Shown: positions 22,261 to 31,577 of the stretch, in pieces | Position numbering within the stretch: the first letter of the stretch is position 1 | How the letters are laid out: the number at the start of each line of letters is the position of its first letter | Assembly (NCBI RefSeq): GCF_032911225.1 | Contig: NZ_CP136600.1 | Coordinates: forward strand, 3,348,001-3,412,000 | Direction: 5' to 3' | Source of the DNA: Thalassotalea fonticola | GTDB taxonomy: Bacteria; Pseudomonadota; Gammaproteobacteria; Enterobacterales; Alteromonadaceae | DNA: 64,000 bases | Notes under the pieces: generated by a model | What the model was told of the DNA's origin: nothing | Database searches by the model: none | The model's input: the letters and a program-made list of their open reading frames with translations, nothing else | Position numbers and translations under genes: made by a program

Positions 22261-23225
22261 ATGAAATCAGAGTTTTTATTGCATATCAAACAATACATGT
22301 GGACCCGCAGATATGCAAAGCGCACTATAGAATCTTATCTATATTGGATAAAAGCATTTATAAATTATAACAACAAAAAACATCCCAAGTTTCTACATAA
22401 TAACGATGTTGAATTATTCCTTTCATTTTTAGCAAATGAAATGTATGTAGCCCCTCGTACGCAGGCCCTAGCATTAAATTCTTTAGTCTTTTTATATCGA
22501 GATGTGCTGTTAAAGCCTTTAACTTTACAATTACGATTTAATAAAAGCAGCGCGCCCACTAAGTTGCCAGTTGTGCTTACCAAAGAAGAGGTTAAAATAT
22601 TTTTTGCTCATTTACCCGCTAAGTGGGTTTTACCATGCCAGCTTTTGTATGGGAGTGGTTTACGGTTAATGGAAGTTATTAGGTTACGTATACAAGATAT
22701 TGATTTTGACTATGTATCCTTGCAAGTATGGCAAGGAAAGGGCGGCAAGAATCGTCGAGTAACATTGGCTAAAGAGCTGCTTGAACCACTAGAAGAACAA
22801 GTATCATTCGCTAAACAGTTCGTAACCCAAGATTTAAAGAATAATGACTATGCCGGGGTTTGGTTGCCTTATGCGTTAGCTAAAAAGTATCCAAAGGCGC
22901 CTAAGCAGCTGGGTTGGCACTTTCTATTTCCGTCAACTCGGTTAAGCCATGATCCTGAAAATGGGTTATTAAGAAGACATCATATAGATCATACCGGCTT
23001 ACAAAAAGCCGTTAAAAATACAGCAATAAAAGCTAAATTAAAAAACGGGTAACATGTCATACATTACGTCATTCTTTTGCTACCCACTTATTGCAACGTG
23101 GCGCCGATATCAGAACGGTGCAAGAGCAGCTTGGCCATAGTGATGTTAGAACAACACAAATATATACTCATGTAATTGAAAGAGGAGCAAGTGGCGTTCT
23201 CAGCCCGTTGTCAGATCTTCTTTGA
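22261..23225 (+). pseudogene. intI: Integron integrase IntI, -1 frameshift
   Basis: Tyrosine recombinase of integrons, which inserts and excises cassettes at attI/attC. The first frame (263 codons) has the SAM-like DNA-binding domain, catalytic Arg135 in GSGLRLMEV, Lys about 160 in WQGKGGKN and the IntI-specific insert (KKYPKAPKQLGWHFLFPS, RRHHIDH). It ends at TAA 23050. The -1 frame from 23046 continues [25 protein letters not shown] and IYTHV with the remaining His, Arg, His and Tyr. The break lies in TTA AAA AAC GGG TAA; one more A would restore [12 protein letters not shown]. The combined length (about 321 residues) is normal. Confidence 0.9.
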
Positions 23226-23322
23226 GTAGCTGCAACCAAAGCCGGCTTCATAATGAAATATTTGAACTATAATTTTTTATCAACGTTAAAAACGTCTTAA
23301 CTTTATTACTTGGAGACATTTC

Positions 23323-24231
23323 ATGAGTGTGTTAACTCGCTTTATATTGTTATTAAGTTTGTTATATCCAAGTGCGCTGTTAGCCGCTGACGTTCCTGAA
23401 GATATCCATGACAATGATTTTTTATGGTTAAATCTGCATCTCTATCACGGTCAAGATCAACGTGGTGGTCCGTTTAAGTTTAACGACCAATATATGGAAA
23501 TTGAATTTGGCGGACGCTCCGGTTTATTTGATTTATATGGCTATGTTGACTTTAAAGATGCATTTAATAATTCCGACAGTGATGCACACGATGGTTCAAA
23601 TATGTTTGCCGATATAGAGCCGAGAATGTCGCTCGATTATTTATTTGATAAAGATCTGTCGGTTGGCATTATTAAAGAATGGTACATCGCTATGGATATT
23701 TATTATGGCGATAATGAATGTGCACAAACCTGTGTGGTAGATGTAGTCGATGAAGTGCCAGTAACCACCGCAAGTAGTGGTTTGAAAATTGTTTGGCTTG
23801 GTGTAGGTACCGACATGGATCTGCCTTGGCTGGGTAAAACTGGGGTTAATTTGTATGCCCGGTTAATTAGAGAAAATTATGGTGCCAGTAATGAAGATGA
23901 GTGGGATGGTTATGCCTTTCATATGAACTGGTTTAAAGCATTTTACAGTTTTAGTAATGATGGTTTTCTCGCCTTTCAGGGCTATTTTGATTATGAATTT
24001 GGCAGTGACTTAGATGAAGGCAACAGTTTTGAGCAAGAATATCGTACCGACACCTCTTTACAAACCTATTTGGGTGTTTGGTATCACTTGCCTAGCTCCC
24101 ATTTTAAAATGGGCTATGGCTTGAAACTCTATGATGATATGACTCAGTGGAAAGATGGCACTATTTTAGGCGGTAAGGAGGTAGATACCAGTGGTGCAGG
24201 GCATTACTTTAATTTAACTTATTCATTCTAA
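23323..24231 (+). CDS. Tsx/OmpK-like outer-membrane channel
   Basis: 302 residues with a signal peptide cleaved at LLAAD. It matches nucleoside-specific channel-forming Tsx/OmpK proteins: FLWLNLHLYHGQDQRGGPF near the N terminus, alternating aromatic beta strands, and a C-terminal strand ending YFNLTYSF with terminal Phe, the outer-membrane insertion signal. It would import nucleosides across the outer membrane. ATG with TTGGAG upstream. Convergent with glmU, with a terminator between them. Confidence 0.85.
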   Translation: MSVLTRFILLLSLLYPSALLAADVPEDIHDNDFLWLNLHLYHGQDQRGGPFKFNDQYMEIEFGGRSGLFDLYGYVDFKDAFNNSDSDAHDGSNMFADIEPRMSLDYLFDKDLSVGIIKEWYIAMDIYYGDNECAQTCVVDVVDEVPVTTASSGLKIVWLGVGTDMDLPWLGKTGVNLYARLIRENYGASNEDEWDGYAFHMNWFKAFYSFSNDGFLAFQGYFDYEFGSDLDEGNSFEQEYRTDTSLQTYLGVWYHLPSSHFKMGYGLKLYDDMTQWKDGTILGGKEVDTSGAGHYFNLTYSF

Positions 24232-24256
24232 ACTTTCTCTACGACAGAGATGAAAT

Positions 24257-24280
24257 CGCCGGCATTTGCCGGCGTTATTA
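24257..24280. terminator. Terminator between tsx-like gene and glmU
   Basis: Perfect stem CGCCGGCA-TT-TGCCGGCG followed by TTATTAT on the plus strand. It can serve the tsx-like gene, and possibly both convergent genes. Confidence 0.75.
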
Positions 24281-24331
24281 TACAAATTGAGAGAATTTAT
24301 TGAGCAATAGATTATCGGACTTGCTCTTACA

Positions 24332-25690
24332 TTACTTTTTAGTTGGTCTTGCCCAACCGTTAATGTTGCGCTGTTTCGCTCTTGAAACTGCTAAGGTTTC
24401 ATCTTCAACATCTTTTGCAATAGTAGAGCCAGCGCCGGTTGTTGCCATTTTTCCAATGGTAACTGGTGCAACCAATGAGGCATTAGAGCCAATGAATGCA
24501 CCATCACCAATGATGGTTTTTGATTTATTTACGCCATCGTAGTTACAGGTGATTGTACCGGCGCCAATGTTCACTTTTTTACCAATTTCAGCATCGCCTA
24601 AATAGGTTAAATGGCCGGCTTTGGCACCCTCATCCATTATGGTGTTTTTCATTTCAACAAAGTTACCAACATGTGAATTGGTTTTCATTACTGTGCCTGG
24701 GCGTATTCTGGCAAATGGTCCGGCAGAGCACAGCTCTCCAATTGTGGCGTTTTCAATAATGCTGTTTGGTTTAATTTCAGCACCTTCGCCAATTTGGCTA
24801 TTAATGATGATGCAGTTTGCACCAACTTTAACATTGTCAGCTAAACTCACATTGCCTTCAAAAATACAGTTCACGTCAATTTGTACTTCATTGCCAACCG
24901 TTAAGTTGCCACGAATATCTATGCGCGATGGATCGCGTAAGCTCGCGCCAGCAATCATTAGTTCTTCGGCTTTGCGTAACTGATACGCTCGTTCAAGGTT
25001 AGCTAGCTGCACTCTATTATTAGCGCCTTCAACTTCAACCTCAGTGTCTGGGTGTGCGGTATGAATGGTTTGGCCATCGCTATGGGCCATAGCAATTATA
25101 TCGGTAAGGTAGTATTCACCTTGGGCATTATCACTTGAAAGGTTAGACAACCAACGTTTTAAGTCGCCACCATTGGCTAATAATATGCCGGTATTACACT
25201 CAGTAATTGCCAATTGCTCAGCTGTTGCATCTTTTTGCTCAACAATACCAACAACATCATCGCCTAAGCGAACAATTCGGCCATAACCTGTAGGATTGGC
25301 TAAATGCACCGTTAATAACGCCATACTGTTTTCTTGCTTGGCTTGAATGAGTTTTTCAATAGTTGAAACTTTGGTCAGTGGCACATCACCATAAAGCACT
25401 AACACATCTTCATCATCTGTTAAAAATGGACTTGCCATATCTACTGCATGGCCAGTACCGAGTTGTTCGGCTTGCTCAACAAATGTTAAGTCATCGCCTT
25501 GAATACGTGCTTTGAGAACATCACCACCGAAACCATAAACTAAATAAATATTATCTGCATCTACGGCACGAGCCGAATCGATAACGTGCTCAACCATAGA
25601 TTGATGAGCAACTGGGTGTAAAACTTTTGGCAAGTTAGAGCGCATGCGGGTGCCTTTACCCGCGGCTAAAATAACCACTGAAAGTGACAT
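24332..25690 (-). CDS. glmU: Bifunctional GlmU
   Basis: 452-residue bifunctional enzyme making UDP-GlcNAc: C-terminal glucosamine-1-phosphate acetyltransferase and N-terminal uridyltransferase. N-terminal motif [19 protein letters not shown] (residues 8-26) with YGDVPL; C-terminal hexapeptide beta helix with [20 protein letters not shown] and YLGDAEIG, and catalytic His in AGHLTYLG. Full length. In most gammaproteobacteria it lies right after atpC; here about 19.6 kb separate them. Confidence 0.97.
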   Translation of the reverse strand: MSLSVVILAAGKGTRMRSNLPKVLHPVAHQSMVEHVIDSARAVDADNIYLVYGFGGDVLKARIQGDDLTFVEQAEQLGTGHAVDMASPFLTDDEDVLVLYGDVPLTKVSTIEKLIQAKQENSMALLTVHLANPTGYGRIVRLGDDVVGIVEQKDATAEQLAITECNTGILLANGGDLKRWLSNLSSDNAQGEYYLTDIIAMAHSDGQTIHTAHPDTEVEVEGANNRVQLANLERAYQLRKAEELMIAGASLRDPSRIDIRGNLTVGNEVQIDVNCIFEGNVSLADNVKVGANCIIINSQIGEGAEIKPNSIIENATIGELCSAGPFARIRPGTVMKTNSHVGNFVEMKNTIMDEGAKAGHLTYLGDAEIGKKVNIGAGTITCNYDGVNKSKTIIGDGAFIGSNASLVAPVTIGKMATTGAGSTIAKDVEDETLAVSRAKQRNINGWARPTKK

Positions 25691-25745
25691 AGAAGATCCA
25701 TTTTTATTGTAAAGATGTTGATAATTGCGCCTATTTTAGCGTTAA

Positions 25746-26642
25746 TTACGCTTTATTTCTAACTAATTTACCGATAAAAGTGCAGCGTAGTATTGTTATC
25801 ATCAGCATTACTATTAAACTAATAAAACCTGTACTGCCACTGTGATGATGGTGATGGTCATCGTAATAGTATTCATCATAATAAATATCGTATTCATCAC
25901 TCTCAAGTGGCAGCGCATACAAAGCATCACTATCGTCAGAACTAAAAGTGGCCACTAAACCAGAATATCCCACTTCGTATAAATCTATTAACACATCATA
26001 ATTATCGCTGTAATAACCTTCATAAAGGGTGGTGATTACCTCATATTCATCATTAATATTTTCTCCCTCTATAGTAAACACATCGGTGCTGTAGTAATGA
26101 GTCCAAGGGCCGCCATCTATACTTAAATATAATTCGGCATATACATCGGCTCGTTCATTAGCAATGCTGCTGATCACATCGGCATCAAACACAATACCAA
26201 ACGTTTGGTAATAACCATCTTCATCAAAGTCATCGTATAAATAACTTTGTGCGTCATAAATAAGGAATTCATGACTATAGTAGCTGCTTACCGTTGCCAT
26301 AGTTGTTGATTTACTGGCAAGCTTGTTTTCATCTACGTTCGTTGAATTGAGCCTTTGCGTACGAGTCATGCTGCTTGCCTTACCAATGTCCTGGTCACTA
26401 AATATTTGCTCGCGGCTTTGTTCAATAAAATTCAATTTATCTTGTTCATTAAAGGCTTGTTGCTTTTGACCATACGAAACAGTTTTCAAGACTGGGGTGG
26501 TTTGTTCTTGCGCATGAACTTTGTTGATGCCAAACAACACCATTAATATTTGAATTGCTAATAAAAAAAGTAAGACCGCTAAGGTAGATAATAGAAATTT
26601 ATCTACAAAGTTAAATTTTTCAGGAATGTTAAATTTCGCCAT
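25746..26642 (-). CDS. Choice-of-anchor H family protein
   Basis: 298 residues. An N-terminal TM/signal segment (LLSTLAVLLFLLAIQILMV) ends near VHAQE. The conserved domain has DEDGYYQTFGIVFDADV, VYAELYLSIDGGPWTHYYST and YDVLIDLYEVGYSG, then ALPLES. The C terminus is DDHHHHHSGSTGFISL, then a hydrophobic helix and basic end, a GlyGly-CTERM-like sorting tail. Start at 26642 (GGTGA upstream) rather than the in-frame GTG at 26666. It shares a divergent promoter region with the PepSY operon and carries TTCAG repeats on its own side. Confidence 0.7.
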   Translation of the reverse strand: MAKFNIPEKFNFVDKFLLSTLAVLLFLLAIQILMVLFGINKVHAQEQTTPVLKTVSYGQKQQAFNEQDKLNFIEQSREQIFSDQDIGKASSMTRTQRLNSTNVDENKLASKSTTMATVSSYYSHEFLIYDAQSYLYDDFDEDGYYQTFGIVFDADVISSIANERADVYAELYLSIDGGPWTHYYSTDVFTIEGENINDEYEVITTLYEGYYSDNYDVLIDLYEVGYSGLVATFSSDDSDALYALPLESDEYDIYYDEYYYDDHHHHHSGSTGFISLIVMLMITILRCTFIGKLVRNKA

Positions 26643-26694
26643 AATAGTCACCAACTTGTTTTTCACTTTGTTGGCTTATTAAAGCGCACATTAA

Positions 26695-26710
26695 CTGAAC
26701 ATTAGCTGAA
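26695..26710 (-). promoter_or_regulatory. TTCAG direct repeat, leftward pair
   Basis: On the minus strand, GTTCAGCTAAT-GTTCAGTTAA: two TTCAG units 11 bp apart, pointing at the choice-of-anchor H gene. Probable box for the adjacent PhoP-like regulator (inference). Confidence 0.5.
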
Positions 26711-26729
26711 CAAGGTTTTTATTTTTTTG

Positions 26730-26745
26730 TTCAGCCTATATTCAG
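26730..26745 (+). promoter_or_regulatory. TTCAG direct repeat, rightward pair
   Basis: GTTCAGCCTAT-ATTCAGCTAA, two TTCAG units 11 bp apart, pointing at the PepSY-regulator-kinase operon. This suggests autoregulation. Confidence 0.5.
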
Positions 26746-26887
26746 CTAACTCAAATTATCCTTATGGCGTTAAAAAGACAAAATCGAATTAACATTTTGG
26801 TTGTTTTAAATCTTGGTTTATTTAATTGATTCATTCTTTTACACTGGTATTACTTTCTAAATTGCGATTATTGTTTAAGGTTAGCGA

Positions 26888-27190
26888 ATGAAAATTATTG
26901 TATTTTGCATTTTGTGTATTGGGGTATTAGCTTCGCCGCTCACTAAGGCCAAGTTAAACAACCCTTTGCCTAAAGCACAATACGTTCAACACATACCTTA
27001 CAAAAGTGCGGCCCTAAAAGTTGCGAATAAACAACAAGCGGCAAAGTTAGTAAAATCCCGTATGGGCGGTAAAGTGCTTAGTGTAAAAGCGGTGAAGGGC
27101 CAACAGGCCTATAAAGTTAAATTACTTAAAGATGATGGCCGTATAGTTTCGGTATTTGTTAATGCAAAAACTGGAAAAATAAAGGGATGA
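26888..27190 (+). CDS. Secreted PepSY domain protein
   Basis: 100 residues with a signal peptide ending LTKAK. One PepSY domain: KQQAAKLVKSRMGGKVLSV, then YKVKLLKDDGRIVSVFVNAKTGKI, the usual strand-turn-strand end. Small PepSY proteins are often encoded beside two-component systems and may modulate the sensor. The response-regulator gene starts three bases after its stop, so it is the first gene of the operon. Confidence 0.85.
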   Translation: MKIIVFCILCIGVLASPLTKAKLNNPLPKAQYVQHIPYKSAALKVANKQQAAKLVKSRMGGKVLSVKAVKGQQAYKVKLLKDDGRIVSVFVNAKTGKIKG

Positions 27191-27193
27191 TCA

Positions 27194-27877
27194 ATGCGCT
27201 TACTTTTAGTTGAAGACGACTTACAACTGCAAAGCCAACTACAGAACCATTTACAACTCGCCAACTTTTCAGTTGATGTGGCATCAGATGGTGAAATAGG
27301 TTTATTTCAAGGCACCGAGTATCCGTACGACGCGGCAATAATTGATGTCGGTTTACCAAAAATTGATGGCATTAGTTTAATAAAATCACTGCGTGAGCAA
27401 GATATTAAGTTCCCTATATTAATATTAACCGCCCGCGATCATTGGCAAGATAAAGTTACCGGCCTTGATGCAGGTGCTGATGACTACTTAGCAAAACCGT
27501 TTCAATTAGAAGAATTACAAGCAAGATTAAATGCCTTAATAAGGCGTAGTGCAGGGCAGGCAAGTCCTGTTATTAGTAATGGTCCGCTCACCATTAACAC
27601 CAAAAGTATGCAGGTTGAAGTAAACCAACAAGTCATTAGTTTAAGCAGCTCAGAATACCGTTTACTCGAATACTTAATGCTGCACTCGGGCGAAGTAAAG
27701 TCAAAAGCAGAGCTTACCGAGCACATTTATAACGAAGACTTTGATCTTGATTCGAATGTTATTGAGGTGTTTGTGCGCCGCTTGCGCAAAAAGCTCGATC
27801 CTAACAGTGAATACGACTTTATTGAAACACTGCGTGGCCAGGGTTATAAGCTTAAACCTTGGCAAAACAAGGCCTAA
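27194..27877 (+). CDS. OmpR-family response regulator, PhoP-like
   Basis: 227 residues. The receiver domain has MRLLLVEDDLQL, phospho-acceptor Asp51 in AAIIDVGLPKIDG, a LTAR switch Thr and Lys in DDYLAKPF. The C-terminal winged helix ends DSNVIEVFVRRLRKKL and TLRGQGYKL. Its best fit is the PhoP/QseB group. Middle gene of pepSY-RR-HK; likely binds the TTCAG direct repeats (inference). Confidence 0.9.
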   Translation: MRLLLVEDDLQLQSQLQNHLQLANFSVDVASDGEIGLFQGTEYPYDAAIIDVGLPKIDGISLIKSLREQDIKFPILILTARDHWQDKVTGLDAGADDYLAKPFQLEELQARLNALIRRSAGQASPVISNGPLTINTKSMQVEVNQQVISLSSSEYRLLEYLMLHSGEVKSKAELTEHIYNEDFDLDSNVIEVFVRRLRKKLDPNSEYDFIETLRGQGYKLKPWQNKA

Positions 27878-27880
27878 CCT

Positions 27881-29236
27881 GTGGCTTTAATTTCTCACCT
27901 AAAAGCGTGGTTTAATTCATTACAGGCGCGGGTAATGGTATCGGCACTGTTAATGATTTTAATCATAGTGCCCAGCCTGGCTATTATTTTAAATAATGCC
28001 TTTAGCGAACAAGTGCAAAGCTCAATTGAAAATGAATTAAATGCCAGCAGCTATGCAATTTTGGCACTCGCAGAAGTTGATAAGCAACAATTGCAAATGC
28101 CAGAACAATTATTAAATAATCAATTTAATGCCATTGGCTCTGGTTTATACGCATTAATTACCCAACAAGTAGACAATAACCAGCACACTCTTTGGTCGTC
28201 GTCTTCGTTCTTAGGCTTAACTGCCCCTGAAAATTTCCCAATACCTGCCATCGGCGACAGCCGTTTTAGTACGCAAACTATCGATGCTAAAAAACACTTA
28301 GTGTACAGCTTCACCGTCAGCTTTATACAGCAGCAACAAACCTTTACCGTAACTTTGCACATAATGAAAGACCAGTCTGACTTTATTCAGATGGTTGCTA
28401 AGTTCCAGCAAACATTGTGGTCCTGGCTAGGGTTTATCATGGCTGTGTTAGTTATATTGCAATTTGTGTGGTTAAAATTCACCTTAAAGCCGTTAGCTAA
28501 ATTACAAAAAGAGCTTAAACAGATAGAACAAGGAAATAAACAGCAGATTGAACAACATTATCCGTTAGAGCTTGCCCGAGTTTCCAAGCAACTCAATACC
28601 TTGCTAACTGCACAAAAGAATCAACGTAAACGCTATCGTAATGCGCTGTCTGACCTTGCTCACAGCCTAAAAAACCCACTAGCTGTAATGCAAAGCCAAG
28701 GGAATTTAACCACCAGTTCTTTGCAACAACTGTCATTAATGAATAAAACCATTGAACATCAATTAAAGCGAGCGCAAAGTGGCGGGGAAACTGCTTGGCA
28801 TGTAGGTATAAAAATAGCACCCATAGCAGAAAAGCTGGTAAGCAGCCTGCATAAAATTTACCGACAAAAGCAACTAGTCATTAACGTCAATATTGATGAA
28901 CGGGCGACATTTAATGGTGAAGAAAGTGACTTGTATGAAATTTTAGGCAATTTACTCGACAACGCCAGCAAGGCCGCCCAAAAAATAATAAATTTAAATG
29001 TCACGCAAAGTGAATCACAACTCACGTTCACCATTAGTGATGACGGTAAAGGGGTAAGTGAAGCGCTTAGAGAAAATATTTTGCAGCGTGGGATCCGCGC
29101 CGATACTTATCAACAAGGCCATGGTATTGGCCTGGCAATTGTGCGTGACCTAGTCGACAGCTATCATGGCGAATTATCTATTGGCAAAAGCCCTGACCTA
29201 GGCGGCGCTTTGTTTACTATCGCCTTTAAACGCTAA
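27881..29236 (+). CDS. PhoQ-like sensor histidine kinase
   Basis: 451 residues starting at GTG, three bases after the regulator stop. N-terminal TM about 18-38, periplasmic sensor about 39-170, second TM about 180-200 and HAMP. The H box is DLAHSLKNPLAV (phospho-His near residue 264), like the PhoQ variant with Lys after the His-Ser-Leu. The ATP domain has LLDNASKAA (N box), DDGKG (G1) and GHGIGLAIV (G2). It phosphorylates the upstream regulator. Confidence 0.9.
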   Translation: MALISHLKAWFNSLQARVMVSALLMILIIVPSLAIILNNAFSEQVQSSIENELNASSYAILALAEVDKQQLQMPEQLLNNQFNAIGSGLYALITQQVDNNQHTLWSSSSFLGLTAPENFPIPAIGDSRFSTQTIDAKKHLVYSFTVSFIQQQQTFTVTLHIMKDQSDFIQMVAKFQQTLWSWLGFIMAVLVILQFVWLKFTLKPLAKLQKELKQIEQGNKQQIEQHYPLELARVSKQLNTLLTAQKNQRKRYRNALSDLAHSLKNPLAVMQSQGNLTTSSLQQLSLMNKTIEHQLKRAQSGGETAWHVGIKIAPIAEKLVSSLHKIYRQKQLVINVNIDERATFNGEESDLYEILGNLLDNASKAAQKIINLNVTQSESQLTFTISDDGKGVSEALRENILQRGIRADTYQQGHGIGLAIVRDLVDSYHGELSIGKSPDLGGALFTIAFKR

Positions 29237-29326
29237 CCTGCGTTATCAATAATCAGCTACCAATTCATCAACCATTTCCTTCCTGAATTTATTTCAGGAT
29301 CTATCTACCTCGTTTCTAAGTTACCA

Positions 29327-29352
29327 TTCAGCTTATGTTCAGTTTCATTCAG
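29327..29352 (+). promoter_or_regulatory. Triple TTCAG repeat upstream of DUF3300 gene
   Basis: TTCAG at 29327, 29338 and 29348 (spacings 11 and 10), followed by TATATT at 29374-29379 as a possible -10. It matches the repeats in front of the PhoPQ-like operon. Confidence 0.5.
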
Positions 29353-29411
29353 TTAAAGTGGTCACACAATAACTATATTTGTCACCTTTAAACGTGGCTT
29401 AGGATGGAAAA

Positions 29412-30938
29412 ATGAAAAGTTTAACGTTAATTTTTGCATTAGCCTGTTTGCTTAACTTGCCGGTTGGCTATGCTGAATCGGCACCTGAAAGCCCCCCTGA
29501 ACCGATCGAATATAGCCAAGCCGAACTTGAGCAAATGTTAGCCCCAATAGCGCTTTATCCAGACAGTGTCCTAACACATATATTAATTGCGGCAACTTAC
29601 CCATTAGAGGTTATTGAGGCGGAACGTTGGGTTACTAAAAATCCCGATTTATCAAACAATAAACTTATGGATAAAGGTGAACAAATGGAGTGGGATCCAA
29701 GTGTGGTTGCGTTACTCCCATTTGCCAACATACTAACCAAAATGAGCGATGAACTGACTTGGACACGCCAGTTAGGTGATGCTTTTTTATCTAACGAAGA
29801 GCAAGTTCTTGCAAGCATTCAATCACTAAGACAAAAAGCCGACAGTGCCGGTACGTTAGCGCAAATGGAAAATGTTGACGTTGCCCGAGAAGATAATAAT
29901 ATTGCCATCACTCCCGCTGATCCGCAAATTGTTTATGTACCCTATTATGATGCCCGAGTAGTTTACGGACCTTGGTATTGGCATAGTTATCCGCCGGTTT
30001 ATTGGGCGCATTACCCGTCATATTACTCACCTCATTATTATGCTGCGTATCCTGCGCCATTTTATTGGCATAGCGCGGTGCATATTTCAGTAGGTTGGTT
30101 TTTCGGCGGATTTCATTGGGGTAACCATCATGTAGTGGTTAATCATCATCCGCACTCTTATTACTATCGCCACCATAACAACCATCATCATGGTCATGTC
30201 AGCCATTACAGTGGTGGTAAAAAACACTATAGTTCAGGTAAAAAACATTACAGTTCGGGTAAACCGCATACAGCCAAGCAAAGCTCTAAGGGTTATCAAC
30301 GCTGGCAACATCAACCCAGCCATAGAAAGAGTATTGCTTATAAAAATGAGCGGGTAGCAAAACATTATAAAAGTAGTAAACCCAGTGTTAGCCAAGCCAG
30401 TAAATCTAGAAAGCAAGATAGAAAGTTACTGGCATTAAATAAATATAATGGCTCACAAAACACCAGTAGCAATAAGAATTATAAGGTGAAAAAAGGCAAT
30501 AATATAACCAGTAGCCAACATCAAAAAGTTAAACAGCAGTTGGGTAAAACCAGTGTGCGCAGTAAAACCTATAAAAGTAACAATACTGTCGCGGCAACTA
30601 ACAGCAACAATCGCAAAAGCAGTGCTAACAACCTAGGTATAAAGAGATCCAAACCAAGTAAATCAAGTACGGTTAAAGCAAATACGAACAAGGTTTATAA
30701 AGAGCAAAGTAGAAAACCGTCTTTAAATGCTAGCGCAAAACAACATAAGCAGCTATCTAACAAAAACACCTATAAAGCGCCTAGTTCAAATTATAAACAA
30801 AAAGCTAATAAACCGAGTTACAGCAAGCCAAGTTACAAATCGTCAAAACAACGTTCAGCGCCAAAGCAAAGGACAGCACCAAGCAGAAATTCGAGTCCTA
30901 AGTCATCTCGTAAAAGCTCTTCTAGGCCTAAGCATTAA
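29412..30938 (+). CDS. DUF3300 domain exported protein with basic low-complexity tail
   Basis: 508 residues. Signal peptide ending VGYA. DUF3300 core: LEQMLAPIALYPDSVLTHIL, ERWVTKNPDLS and ADPQIVYVPYYDARVVYGPW, ending in a Tyr/His-rich WYWHSYPPVYW zone. From residue about 270 the protein turns into a repetitive Lys/Ser/Tyr-rich tail (two copies of GKKHYSS) that may bind the envelope or nucleic acid. Function unknown. Downstream of TTCAG repeats, so likely in the same regulon as the kinase pair. Confidence 0.85.
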   Translation: MKSLTLIFALACLLNLPVGYAESAPESPPEPIEYSQAELEQMLAPIALYPDSVLTHILIAATYPLEVIEAERWVTKNPDLSNNKLMDKGEQMEWDPSVVALLPFANILTKMSDELTWTRQLGDAFLSNEEQVLASIQSLRQKADSAGTLAQMENVDVAREDNNIAITPADPQIVYVPYYDARVVYGPWYWHSYPPVYWAHYPSYYSPHYYAAYPAPFYWHSAVHISVGWFFGGFHWGNHHVVVNHHPHSYYYRHHNNHHHGHVSHYSGGKKHYSSGKKHYSSGKPHTAKQSSKGYQRWQHQPSHRKSIAYKNERVAKHYKSSKPSVSQASKSRKQDRKLLALNKYNGSQNTSSNKNYKVKKGNNITSSQHQKVKQQLGKTSVRSKTYKSNNTVAATNSNNRKSSANNLGIKRSKPSKSSTVKANTNKVYKEQSRKPSLNASAKQHKQLSNKNTYKAPSSNYKQKANKPSYSKPSYKSSKQRSAPKQRTAPSRNSSPKSSRKSSSRPKH

Positions 30939-30968
30939 TTGACAGCTCGACAAAGCCTTCTTTGAAGG

Positions 30969-31044
30969 TTGGCATTCCTTCGTCCTTGAAGTGAGCCAAC
31001 TTTATAACATCCATGTTAAGTTGGCATTCCTTCGTCCTTGAAGT
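30969..31044. repeat. Two 24-bp direct repeats
   Basis: The same 24-base unit beginning TTGGCATTCCTTCGTCC occurs at 30969-30992 and 31021-31044, with GCCAAC between that can pair with GTTGGC. Unknown element downstream of the DUF3300 gene. Confidence 0.7.
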
Positions 31045-31072
31045 AAAAAAAATGCCACCTATAGAGGTGGCA
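31045..31072 (-). terminator. Terminator of small lipoprotein gene
   Basis: ATGCCACCT-ATA-GAGGTGGCAT; on the minus strand it is followed by eight T residues. It ends leftward transcription from the lipoprotein gene. Confidence 0.75.
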
Positions 31073-31226
31073 TAAAAAATAGCATTTCAGGGAGGAAAAC
31101 TATGAAAGTTAACTGTGTTTAATCATAAACCTTTGGTAAATAAATACCGTTAACCAAATGTAAAACATTATTATAATTTGTTGTATCTATACCAGTTAAA
31201 ACTAAACAGGAGATCTGCGCCAGTGA

Positions 31227-31430
31227 TTATAAAGACTGGTTAGTTTTCTGTGTTTGAATTGCCTCATTAATTTTTCTTATATCAGCTCTGCACTTCTCAG
31301 TTTCTTTTTTTGTCCCCGAATCACAGGTAGATTTTGTCTTATTGCTAGCACCTTCAAATTCATACTCAACGCCATAATAGACACAAGATGACAATAGAAA
31401 GACACAGACCAAACAGCAGATAATTCTCAT
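31227..31430 (-). CDS. Small lipoprotein
   Basis: 67 residues. Lipoprotein signal with lipobox LLSSC (Cys16), then a short mature part with YYGVEYEFEGASNKTKSTC and a helical Lys/Glu-rich C terminus. Two further cysteines (STC and EKC) may pair. Family not recognised. ATG with GGAGAAC upstream. A strong terminator follows it. Confidence 0.65.
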   Translation of the reverse strand: MRIICCLVCVFLLSSCVYYGVEYEFEGASNKTKSTCDSGTKKETEKCRADIRKINEAIQTQKTNQSL

Positions 31431-31526
31431 AATGTTCTCCGGAACATAAATTTGTAAATCGTTTCGACCAGAAGTCGTACTCAGGCAGATTTAAACTATT
31501 AATTTGTCGACGACTCGAGAGAAAAC

Positions 31527-31559
31527 TATCAGACGTTTTTTTGATAAAAGCGTCTGATA
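31527..31559 (-). terminator. Terminator of serine hydrolase gene
   Basis: TATCAGACG and CGTCTGATA form a nine-base stem around a T-rich loop, followed by GTTTTC on the minus strand, just after the hydrolase stop codon. Confidence 0.6.
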
Positions 31560-31577
31560 TTTTGACCATACCTACCG

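Noticed and set aside
31366..31569. Minus-strand ORF overlapping the small lipoprotein gene
   Set aside because: Different frame from the gene with a clear lipobox, and it runs over the serine-hydrolase terminator.
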